A stretch of 46,662 nt of DNA from an uncultured Bacteroidales bacterium (GTDB lineage: Bacteria; Bacteroidota; Bacteroidia; Bacteroidales; Paludibacteraceae), in contig CAKZZM010000167.1 of assembly GCA_937885465.1 (NCBI GenBank), positions 1 through 46,662 of the forward strand. The letters run 5' to 3'. The notes beneath the pieces were generated by a model that saw only the letters and a list, made by a program, of their open reading frames with translations, was not told where the DNA came from and searched no databases. Below, one piece after another: positions 40,232 through 46,662 of the stretch (positions are counted from its first letter, which is position 1; each line of letters begins with the position of its first letter). The position numbers and the translations under genes were made by a program.

Positions 40232-41425
40232 ATGAATGTAAAAACCACATTTTGCTTGCTACTGCTCCTTACGGGAGCAGTAGCAGTGCATAGCGAGGAA
40301 CTTTCCGAGCAGTCTGATCAATATACCGACTTGCAAGCACCACAACCTCACTATACCAACACCGAGACATTCCTCTATCGCCTCGATCGCTTCATCCAAA
40401 AGATCTTACTCAACGAACTTGATAGCAGTTACCTCACTTTTCATGAAAACTGTTGGCGATTATCGTTCACCAACAGCGAAACGGGAAATTTAACCGGACT
40501 ACAGGCTTACGACATTATCAATAAGGGTAATGTTGCTCTTAATATTCACTCTCGCCCATCGGTTGACCTCGGTTTTGATATCAACTACAGAGGAATAAGT
40601 CTGTCTTTTGCGTGGGACCCGCTACATTCTTATACTCAAAAGTTCAACTTCGCCTTCTATGGCAGGACTTGCGGAATAGAGATATCGCATTATACCTACG
40701 CAAATATGTCAGGCGATTTCCAACCCGTCGGTAATAATCCTCCTATTATTTTCAAAGATAATGATATGGAGATAAAGACGACGCTCATTAATCTCTTCTA
40801 CGCCTTTAACTATAAAAAGTACTCACCTTCCGCGAGTATCCGCCAAGGCTATAGGCAACTCAAACCTGCCGGTTCATTCCTTGTTAATGCTCAATATCGA
40901 GGCAACTCGTTCGTTACTGTAAACGAAAATATAACAGAAGGACTCAATTATATTAACGAGATAAACCTTTATCAGATTGCTTTGGGTGCCGGCTACGGGT
41001 ATAACTACACTCCCAATAGAGGTAAGGTGATGCTGCATATATCCGCTATGCCTATGATTGTCGTCTTCAATCATGCAGTTTTCACTTGGAACGATAAGAT
41101 TGGGGATACGCCTATCCAACTAAGCAGTGTCCCCAAACCGCGTTTCCCCGTCTATTTCACGGGGACTGCCCGCGCTTCTGTCGCTTGGGAGGCAAATAAA
41201 TGGGTCAGCCTTGCTGCCTACGGACAGTTTAATAATATCCGCTTCCGTACAAAAGAAACACAGGAAACGGAAAATTTGAGACTGAATAGTTGGGACTGGT
41301 CAGTTAATATATTGATAGGCGTTCGTTTTGGAGTAAAGAAAGAGAGAGTGAAAGCAGTGCTTGAAGCACATGACGAGAAAGCCCGAAACGGCGCAAAAGT
41401 ATTCCTGCCTTTCCTCGACAAATAG
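40232..41425 (+). CDS. DUF4421 protein, probable outer-membrane barrel
   Basis: The 397 residues have a signal peptide (1-21, ending VHS). The DUF4421 layout shows in HSRPSVDLGFDINYRGISLS and AFYGRTCGIEISHYTYANMS, with many amphipathic strands. The function is unknown. The gene follows the surface protein by 85 bases and may be in the same transcript. It ends LDK and TAG, which is followed directly by the TAG of a GGAGAACG repeat. Confidence 0.85.
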   Translation: MNVKTTFCLLLLLTGAVAVHSEELSEQSDQYTDLQAPQPHYTNTETFLYRLDRFIQKILLNELDSSYLTFHENCWRLSFTNSETGNLTGLQAYDIINKGNVALNIHSRPSVDLGFDINYRGISLSFAWDPLHSYTQKFNFAFYGRTCGIEISHYTYANMSGDFQPVGNNPPIIFKDNDMEIKTTLINLFYAFNYKKYSPSASIRQGYRQLKPAGSFLVNAQYRGNSFVTVNENITEGLNYINEINLYQIALGAGYGYNYTPNRGKVMLHISAMPMIVVFNHAVFTWNDKIGDTPIQLSSVPKPRFPVYFTGTARASVAWEANKWVSLAAYGQFNNIRFRTKETQETENLRLNSWDWSVNILIGVRFGVKKERVKAVLEAHDEKARNGAKVFLPFLDK

Positions 41426-41543
41426 TAGTGGAGAACGTCTCCGAACGTCTGGCGGTAGAGACGCTATTCTTTAGCGTCTCTCAATAGTGGAGAACGTCTC
41501 CGAACGTTCTAATGAAAACAGTGGAGAACGTCTCCGAACGTTC
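41426..41543 (+). repeat. Repeat cluster between the DUF4421 and PD40 genes
   Basis: GGAGAACG copies lie at 41426-41450 (palindrome ends CGTCT), 41485-41509 and 41519-41543, all sense. The hairpin AGAGACGCTA/TAGCGTCTCT lies at 41457-41481 and joins the second copy through CAATAG, the same joint as at 29944 and 40190. Confidence 0.9.
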
Positions 41544-41614
41544 TGATGAATATGGGAAAAAAACGAAAGAAACGGAATTTTAACATTTTTCTTTACTACT
41601 CGGATAATTTTCAG

Positions 41615-41622
41615 TAATTTTG
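41615..41622 (+). promoter_or_regulatory. Promoter -7 element of the PD40 gene
   Basis: TAATTTTG lies 31 bases before the ATG at 41653. This rules out the upstream in-frame start at 41620, which would lie at the transcription start itself. Confidence 0.55.
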
Positions 41623-41652
41623 CATTTTGTATATAACTTCTACTATGCCGCA

Positions 41653-43047
41653 ATGATGCGAAAGATTTTTCTTATATTGTATATTTTACTGCTGACCACT
41701 GCCAATGCTGCTACGGTGGTGCAGCGCGCTGATGCTCTCTTTCAGGAGGGAGCATACGCAGAGGCAGGAGAGTTATACTTGTCTCTTCATAAGAGCAGTC
41801 CTAAAAATGCTCTTTACACCTATCGTCTTGCTCGTTGCGAGCAGGAGTTGGGAGATAACGAAAATGCAATCCGGCATTTTGAGGCGGCAGGCGACAAGTA
41901 TAACCTCCGCAACCTCTACCTCGGAGACCTGTATTATGTGGCATATCGCTTCACGGAAGCCAAACAAATGTACAAATCTTATCTCGATGGTATCGGAGAG
42001 GGAAACGAAAGATATAGTGAGGTTATAGAGCAAATAAAGCGGGCTGAGAGAGCGGAAAAAATGCTTGCAAGAACGGAAGATATCACTTTTATCGACTCCG
42101 TTTCTTTCCCCGCAAATGAGTTGCTTAATCGTATTCCGCTGCCGAAAGAACAAGGAACGTTCAGTTTTACAAACGGCAATTTCACTTATACTAACGAACG
42201 CGCTGATAGGCGTATTATAGCTGTGAGAGAAAAAGACAGCGGACGCATAGTGATTGCCAAACAGGAGAAACTATTAGACAAATCTTGGTCAGCACTGGAT
42301 ACATTGCCCGATATCATCAATCAGTACAATACACAAGGTTATCCCTTCCTTCTTCCTGACGGAGTAACGCTCTATTATTCAGCCCTATCCAATCAAGGTC
42401 TCGGAGAGTGGGATATATATGTCACCCGCTATAATCCTTCATCCGATACTTGGCTGACACCTCAGTTGCTCAGTATTCCCTTTAACTCTCTCGCAAACGA
42501 TTACCTCTATTTTATTGACGAGATAAGCGAAACCGGTTATCTCCTCACTGACAGACAAGCAGAGAGAGGCGTACTTACCTTATATTCTTTCATTCCTAAC
42601 GAGGAAAAGCAGATTTTGCGCGACTCGTCGGAACAGTATGTGCGCGACTATGCTCAACTGAAGACAGTAGTGAGAACAGCAGAGGTGATTAGCACAGAAA
42701 AAGAGCAAAATACTGCAAAAAAGGATGAAGCGCAGAATATTGACCAAAGCAAACCGCAAAACGCCATCCCCAAAATTTTAATCTCAGGCGACACCTACTA
42801 TAATTCTCTTGACATGTTCTGCTCCGATGAGGCTAAAGTATATGCGCAGGAATATGTCAATATATCAGCAGATATAGAGCAGAAAGCGGCTCAACTGCTA
42901 TCGCTTCGTCAATCTTACAGCATCAATAAGAATGACCGGCAAGATGCTCAGACTATTCTGACTCTTGAAAAAGAGTTACGGCAGCAGACCAAACTCGCAA
43001 AGGAGAAACTGCTTATTTGCCGCAAACTCGAAGTTAATTGCAAATAA
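41653..43047 (+). CDS. TPR and PD40 (WD40-like) periplasmic protein
   Basis: The 464 residues have a signal peptide (1-18, ending ANA), TPR helices (about 25-130; YTYRLARCEQELGDNENAIRH) and PD40-type beta-propeller blades (200-330; FLLPDGVTLYYSALSNQGLGE, then WDIYVTRYN). The tail is charged and helical with KEKLLICRKLEVNCK at the end. PD40 plus TPR proteins are common in Bacteroidetes and often relate to surface-protein or T9SS assembly, which its position beside a T9SS cargo gene supports but does not prove. I chose the ATG at 41653 (a second one follows directly). Confidence 0.82.
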   Translation: MMRKIFLILYILLLTTANAATVVQRADALFQEGAYAEAGELYLSLHKSSPKNALYTYRLARCEQELGDNENAIRHFEAAGDKYNLRNLYLGDLYYVAYRFTEAKQMYKSYLDGIGEGNERYSEVIEQIKRAERAEKMLARTEDITFIDSVSFPANELLNRIPLPKEQGTFSFTNGNFTYTNERADRRIIAVREKDSGRIVIAKQEKLLDKSWSALDTLPDIINQYNTQGYPFLLPDGVTLYYSALSNQGLGEWDIYVTRYNPSSDTWLTPQLLSIPFNSLANDYLYFIDEISETGYLLTDRQAERGVLTLYSFIPNEEKQILRDSSEQYVRDYAQLKTVVRTAEVISTEKEQNTAKKDEAQNIDQSKPQNAIPKILISGDTYYNSLDMFCSDEAKVYAQEYVNISADIEQKAAQLLSLRQSYSINKNDRQDAQTILTLEKELRQQTKLAKEKLLICRKLEVNCK

Positions 43048-43057
43048 AGGAAACATT

Positions 43058-43140
43058 AAGTGGAGAACGTCTGAGAACATTCAAAAAATAGTGGAGAACG
43101 TCTCCGAACGTTCAAAAGTGGAGAACGTTTGAGAACATTC
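43058..43140 (+). repeat. Three-unit GGAGAACG cluster upstream of fabG
   Basis: Units lie at 43058-43082 (CTGAGAACATTC variant), 43089-43113 (consensus) and 43117-43140 (GTTTGAGAACATTC variant), all sense. Spacing is 31 and about 28 bases. It lies between the PD40 stop and the fabG ATG. Confidence 0.9.
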
Positions 43141-43200
43141 AAAAAATGCATCGCATATTAAGGCGAGATAATATTACTAATTTTTCAATTTTGATTTTTA

Positions 43201-43944
43201 ATGAAACTGCTTGAAAATAAGGTAGCTCTGATAACAGGCGCTGCGAGAGGCATAGGCAGGCAAATAGCTTTGCTTTTTGCTTCGGAAGGTTGCGATATTG
43301 CCTTTACCGACATCGCTCTCGGTGAACGGGAAAACGAACTGATAAAAGAACTTGAGAATAATAATATAAGAGCGAAATCCTACGTGAGTGACGCTTCTGA
43401 TTTCGAAGCAGCGCACGAGGTTGTCAAACAGGTAAAAGAGCAGTTTGGCAAGATAGATATTCTCGTTAACAATGCAGGTATCACTCGCGACGGACTGCTT
43501 TTACGAATGAGTGAGGCACAGTGGGACGAGGTATTGCGCGTCAACCTCAAATCAGCGTTCAACTATATCCACGCTTGTGCACCTGTTATGTTATCGCAAC
43601 GCAGAGGGAGTATTATATCGTTGTCATCTGTAGTGGGCATAGGCGGCAACGCAGGGCAAGCCAATTATGCCGCATCGAAGGCGGGCATCATTGCACTCAC
43701 TAAATCCACCGCAAAAGAGTTAGGGTCAAGGGGAATAAGGGCAAACTGCATCGCCCCGGGCTTTATACTGACTGATATGACGAAGAACCTACCGGAAGAG
43801 AAACTGCAAGAATTCGTAAGTATGATACCGCTTCGCCGTGGCGGTACACCGGAAGAAGTGGCGAAAGTGGCACTCTTCCTCGCTTCAGACCTCTCTTCAT
43901 ATATAACCGCCCAAGCAATAAACTGCTGTGGAGGAATGAGTTAA
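43201..43944 (+). CDS. fabG: 3-oxoacyl-[acyl-carrier-protein] reductase
   Basis: The 247 residues are a classic short-chain dehydrogenase: NADPH-binding TGAARGIGRQIAL, DILVNNAGITRDGLLLRM with the NNAG motif, catalytic Ser in SLSSVVGIGGNAGQANYAAS and the Tyr-x-x-x-Lys in NYAASKAGI. It reduces 3-oxoacyl-ACP in fatty acid elongation. The N-terminal TRDGLLLRMSEAQW block is typical of FabG rather than other SDRs. The gene follows a repeat cluster of 83 bases. Confidence 0.95.
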   Translation: MKLLENKVALITGAARGIGRQIALLFASEGCDIAFTDIALGERENELIKELENNNIRAKSYVSDASDFEAAHEVVKQVKEQFGKIDILVNNAGITRDGLLLRMSEAQWDEVLRVNLKSAFNYIHACAPVMLSQRRGSIISLSSVVGIGGNAGQANYAASKAGIIALTKSTAKELGSRGIRANCIAPGFILTDMTKNLPEEKLQEFVSMIPLRRGGTPEEVAKVALFLASDLSSYITAQAINCCGGMS

Positions 43945-43972
43945 AAGGTAAATGTGTAAAAGGTAAATAATT

Positions 43973-45358
43973 ATGTCACTTGTAAAATCTATTTCAGGTA
44001 TTCGCGGCACGATAGGAGGTCGCGTCGGAGAAGGACTTAACCCTCTCGATATAGTTCGCTTCACTGCTGCGTACGCTGTCAGCCGGAAGAAAGACGATAA
44101 GAAACTGCGAATTGTCGTCGGACGGGACGCACGCGTATCGGGCGAGATGGTCGAGAAGATAGTTGTAGGCACTCTTCTTGGTATGGGCTGCGATGTTATA
44201 AATATAGGTCTTGCCACGACCCCGACAACCGAATTGGCAGTGATAGGAGAGAAAGCAGACGGAGGTGTTATTCTCACTGCTTCCCATAATCCAAAGCAAT
44301 GGAACGCACTCAAACTGCTCAACGAACGAGGTATGTTCTTAACCGATGCAGAGGGTAAAGAGGTGCTCGCAATTGCCGAAAAAGATGATTTCATCTTTGC
44401 AGAGGTTGAAGAATTAGGCATCGAAACAAAAAAAGATTATCTGCCTTATCATGTTGAGAATGTTATCTCTTTACCACTTGTTGACAAAGAGGCAATAGAA
44501 AAGGCAAACTTCACCGTGGCTATCGACTGCGTCAATTCAGTGGGAGGTATTGCTATCCCCGCTATTCTCAAAGCATTAGGTGTGAAGAATGTTATCGAAC
44601 TGAACTGCACTCCCGACGGCAATTTTCCACATAACCCCGAACCACTGCCGGAGAATCTGACGCAGATTTCTGATCTGATGCACGACGGCAGAGCAGATGT
44701 GGGCTTCGTTGTTGACCCCGATGTGGACAGACTCGCTATAATCAAGGAAGACGGATCAATGTTCGGTGAGGAATACACCTTAGTTGCTTGCGCAGATTAT
44801 GTCCTTTCGCATACTAAGGGCAGCACTGTCAGCAACCTGTCTTCTTCTCGTGCTCTAAAAGATGTGACAGAGAAACACGGTTGTGTGTATTCGTCCTCGA
44901 AAGTGGGGGAGGTTAATGTGACAACGGAGATGGAACGCACAGGTGCTATCATAGGTGGCGAAGGTAACGGAGGAGTTATCTATCCCGCATCTCATTATGG
45001 CAGAGACGCACTTGTAGGTATCGCGCTCTTCCTCTCACATTTAGCACATAAAAAATGCAAGACATCCCAACTGAGGGCTGAATATCCCGACTATCAAATA
45101 TCGAAGAATAAGTTGCAACTGACTCCTCAGATGGACATCGATACTATTCTCATTGCGTTGAAGGGCATATATAAGATGTATGATATAGACGATCGCGATG
45201 GCGTTAAGATTAACTTCCCGCAGGGGTGGGTGCTTCTTCGTAAGTCGAACACCGAACCTATTGTCCGTATCTATTCCGAGGCCCCGACAATGGAACAAGC
45301 GCAGAAATTTGCTGACGCGATTATAGCTGAGATAAAAAGACTGACAGGTAGTAAATAA
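43973..45358 (+). CDS. glmM: Phosphoglucosamine mutase
   Basis: The 461 residues match GlmM, which converts glucosamine 6-phosphate to glucosamine 1-phosphate for peptidoglycan and lipid A. The active Ser is in ILTASHNPKQWNALK, the metal loop is DPDVDRLAII, and the sugar-binding loop GGEGNGGVIYPAS and phosphate-binding RKSNTEPIVRIYSEAP follow. The ATG at 43973 fits the usual SISGIRGTIGG start. It lies between fabG and surE, separated by 28 and 21 bases. Confidence 0.97.
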   Translation: MSLVKSISGIRGTIGGRVGEGLNPLDIVRFTAAYAVSRKKDDKKLRIVVGRDARVSGEMVEKIVVGTLLGMGCDVINIGLATTPTTELAVIGEKADGGVILTASHNPKQWNALKLLNERGMFLTDAEGKEVLAIAEKDDFIFAEVEELGIETKKDYLPYHVENVISLPLVDKEAIEKANFTVAIDCVNSVGGIAIPAILKALGVKNVIELNCTPDGNFPHNPEPLPENLTQISDLMHDGRADVGFVVDPDVDRLAIIKEDGSMFGEEYTLVACADYVLSHTKGSTVSNLSSSRALKDVTEKHGCVYSSSKVGEVNVTTEMERTGAIIGGEGNGGVIYPASHYGRDALVGIALFLSHLAHKKCKTSQLRAEYPDYQISKNKLQLTPQMDIDTILIALKGIYKMYDIDDRDGVKINFPQGWVLLRKSNTEPIVRIYSEAPTMEQAQKFADAIIAEIKRLTGSK

Positions 45359-45379
45359 ATGACAAGAGGTTAAATAAAG

Positions 45380-46183
45380 ATGACTATTCTTATTTCAAAT
45401 GATGACAGTTGGGGAGCAAAGGGGCTGAATGTGCTTATTGCAGCGATGCGACAGTTAGGAGATGTCGTCGTCGTTGCTCCCGAAACGCCTCAATCGGGTA
45501 TGTCGAGTGCTGTTTCATTTAATAATCCGCTATATTTGAAACATATAAAAGACGAGGCGGCACAAGATGATTTGCACAGCCTCTCCGTTTATACTTGCAG
45601 CGGGACACCTGCGGACTGTGTAAAAATGGGAATGCAGGTACTGATGCGCGACCGCTGTCCTGACCTCGTTTGTGCCGGTATCAATCACGGCGATAATAGT
45701 ACAGTTAATGCCCGATATTCAGGAACGATGGGGGCGGTTTTTGTGGGAATAGAAAATAATATCCCCGCTATCGGGTTCTCTATCTGCGACCATGAGCCTG
45801 ATGCAGACTTCTCGCAGTTTGAACCATATCTTGTGCCACTAACAAAGATGCTGTATTACACCTCTGACGGCGAGCCTTATACGAAGAGCACCGATCGCCT
45901 TTGTTGGAATATTAATGCTCCGAAAGGTAAGATTGAAGGTTTTCGCTTTACTCGTCAGGCACGGGGGTATTGGACGGAAGAAATGACCGAGACGCAAGAC
46001 GAGCAAGGGGTGGCGTGCCACAAACTTGGCGGCTATTTCGTTGATACAGAACCTGAAGCAACCGATACCGACCAACACGCCCTACGTAGTGGATTTATAT
46101 CTGTATGTCCAACGACCATAGACCTTACTTATAAAGGAGTAAGTAATCCAGAACGTTCGGAGACGTTCTCCACTATTGTATAA
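45380..46183 (+). CDS. surE: 5'/3'-nucleotidase SurE with a repeat-encoded tail
   Basis: The 267 residues match SurE, which removes phosphate from nucleoside monophosphates. The metal site is in ISNDDSWGAKG, followed by SGMSSAVSFNNP, SGTPADCVKMGM and GINHGDNSTVNARYSGT. The body ends near VCPTTIDLTYKGV. The last residues (NPERSETFSTIV) are encoded by an antisense copy of the GGAGAACG repeat, so the natural C-terminus has probably been replaced. Its TAA overlaps the recX start (TAATG). Confidence 0.95.
   Translation: MTILISNDDSWGAKGLNVLIAAMRQLGDVVVVAPETPQSGMSSAVSFNNPLYLKHIKDEAAQDDLHSLSVYTCSGTPADCVKMGMQVLMRDRCPDLVCAGINHGDNSTVNARYSGTMGAVFVGIENNIPAIGFSICDHEPDADFSQFEPYLVPLTKMLYYTSDGEPYTKSTDRLCWNINAPKGKIEGFRFTRQARGYWTEEMTETQDEQGVACHKLGGYFVDTEPEATDTDQHALRSGFISVCPTTIDLTYKGVSNPERSETFSTIV
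46150..46174 (-). repeat. GGAGAACG repeat, antisense copy at the surE 3' end
   Basis: The consensus in reverse orientation (GAACGTTCGGAGACGTTC, then TCCACTA) lies inside the surE frame. All three frames of the antisense strand are free of stops, which is why the gene stays open. Confidence 0.9.
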
Positions 46184-46623
46184 TGGATATAAATGTCCTT
46201 TCGAAAGCAGAAGTATATTGTGCTCGCAGTGAACACTGCGAGCAGGAAGTGCGTAACAAACTGTACGCTTGGGGAGCAGACATCAATCAGATAGATGAGA
46301 TTATTGATAATCTTATTGATAACGGATATATATCTTCTGAGCGTTATTGCCGCGCCTTTGTGCACGATAAGGTGCTGTTTCAGTCGTGGGGAAGGGAGAA
46401 AATACGGGCTGCACTTGCTGCCAAAAGGTTGCCTTTAAATGATATTAAATCGGCACTTAAAGATTTCCCGCAAGACGAATATATGCAAGTTCTGCAACGC
46501 CTCGCCGAGAAGAAAATGAAGGAATATAAGGAGAATGAAGCCGATGTGGCTGAGGCAAAATTAATAAATTATCTGCTTGCACGAGGATTTACATATAAAG
46601 AACTACAGCAACTTGAACGATAA
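46183..46623 (+). CDS. recX: RecX-family regulatory protein
   Basis: The 146 residues show the RecX three-helix repeats: ARSEHCEQEVRNKLYAWG, then IIDNLIDNGYISSERYCRAF and SWGREKIRAALAAKRL. RecX modulates RecA filaments during recombination. It starts at the ATG overlapping the surE stop (TAATG), so the two are translationally coupled. It ends LLARGFTYKELQQLER, as RecX proteins of this group do. Confidence 0.93.
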   Translation: MDINVLSKAEVYCARSEHCEQEVRNKLYAWGADINQIDEIIDNLIDNGYISSERYCRAFVHDKVLFQSWGREKIRAALAAKRLPLNDIKSALKDFPQDEYMQVLQRLAEKKMKEYKENEADVAEAKLINYLLARGFTYKELQQLER

Positions 46624-46662
46624 TCAATATATGCAGCGGTGCCTTCAGTTGGCTCAACTTGG
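46613..46662 (+). CDS. ribD: Riboflavin biosynthesis protein RibD, first codons (cut by window edge)
   Basis: After recX, the frame reads (TTG at 46613) MNDNQYMQRCLQLAQL; the ATG at 46631 would give MQRCLQLAQL. YMQRCLQLA matches the start of RibD deaminase domains. I list the TTG because the family usually has a few residues before YM, but either start is possible. Only 16 residues are visible. Confidence 0.55.
   Translation, partial: MNDNQYMQRCLQLAQL

Noticed and set aside
13286..46174. An autonomous insertion sequence responsible for the repeats
   Set aside because: No transposase, RAYT or integrase gene is visible in the window, so mobility must be supplied elsewhere or be ancient.

Overview
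The window looks like chromosomal DNA of a member of the Bacteroidota, most likely order Bacteroidales. Many genes start about 20-30 bases after a Bacteroidetes-type promoter (TTTG, about 20 bases, then TAnnTTTG). Bacteroidetes-restricted families are common (DUF4271, DUF4292, DUF4296, DUF4421, DUF3078), and one large surface protein carries a type IX secretion C-terminal signal. I cannot name a genus.

Layout. 1-5.5 kb (all minus): an accessory island with an EcoRI-type DNA methyltransferase (cut by the window edge), a RhuM-Fic/Doc fusion, a HAD hydrolase with a disturbed start, a DUF4298-like protein, a DUF4268 nuclease-like protein and a YhcG/DUF1016 nuclease. 5.6-9.3 kb: uronate isomerase uxaC, a secreted FGE-like protein and a PAP2 phosphatase. 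9.5-13 kb: holA, then metK behind what I read as a SAM-II riboswitch, lspA and a DUF4296 lipoprotein. 13.1-13.4 kb: a palindrome and a MITE-like element. 13.4-18.3 kb: GNAT-like protein, LOG protein, DUF4271 membrane protein, hemD-like, rnpA, yidD, trmD. 18.6-24.4 kb: a small secreted protein, a lipid kinase, dut, then a tightly packed TPR / DUF4292 / EnvC-like envelope operon. 24.4-28.8 kb: AMP nucleosidase, a C45-type NTN hydrolase homologue with Ser in place of the expected Cys, an outer-membrane protein and a metallophosphoesterase lipoprotein. 29-32.3 kb: rplM-rpsI-rpsB-tsf. 32.4-36.1 kb (minus): rny, zapA, a coiled-coil partner and a DUF3078 protein. 36.6-43 kb: a T9SS surface protein, a DUF4421 protein and a TPR/PD40 protein. 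43.2 kb to the end: fabG, glmM, surE, recX and the first codons of ribD.

The most unusual content is not a gene. A short repeat of about 25 bases occurs 32 times between 13.3 and 46.2 kb and never in the first 13.2 kb. It reads TAGT, the hairpin GGAGA-ACG-TCTCC, then the palindrome GAACGTTC. Outside coding sequence it is oriented with the gene it adjoins, and it flips at both a divergent and a convergent gene boundary. It supplies the TAG stop codon of four genes, is translated in frame inside three proteins, and forms a five-unit, exact 28-base tandem array in the leader of the surface-protein gene. It is often joined to a second hairpin family (GAGACGCTA / TAGCGTCTC). One copy interrupts a MITE-like element whose second copy in the window lacks it, so there is an occupied and an unoccupied site side by side. 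I infer a small non-autonomous mobile repeat that acts, or is tolerated, at the RNA level. No transposase is present in the window.
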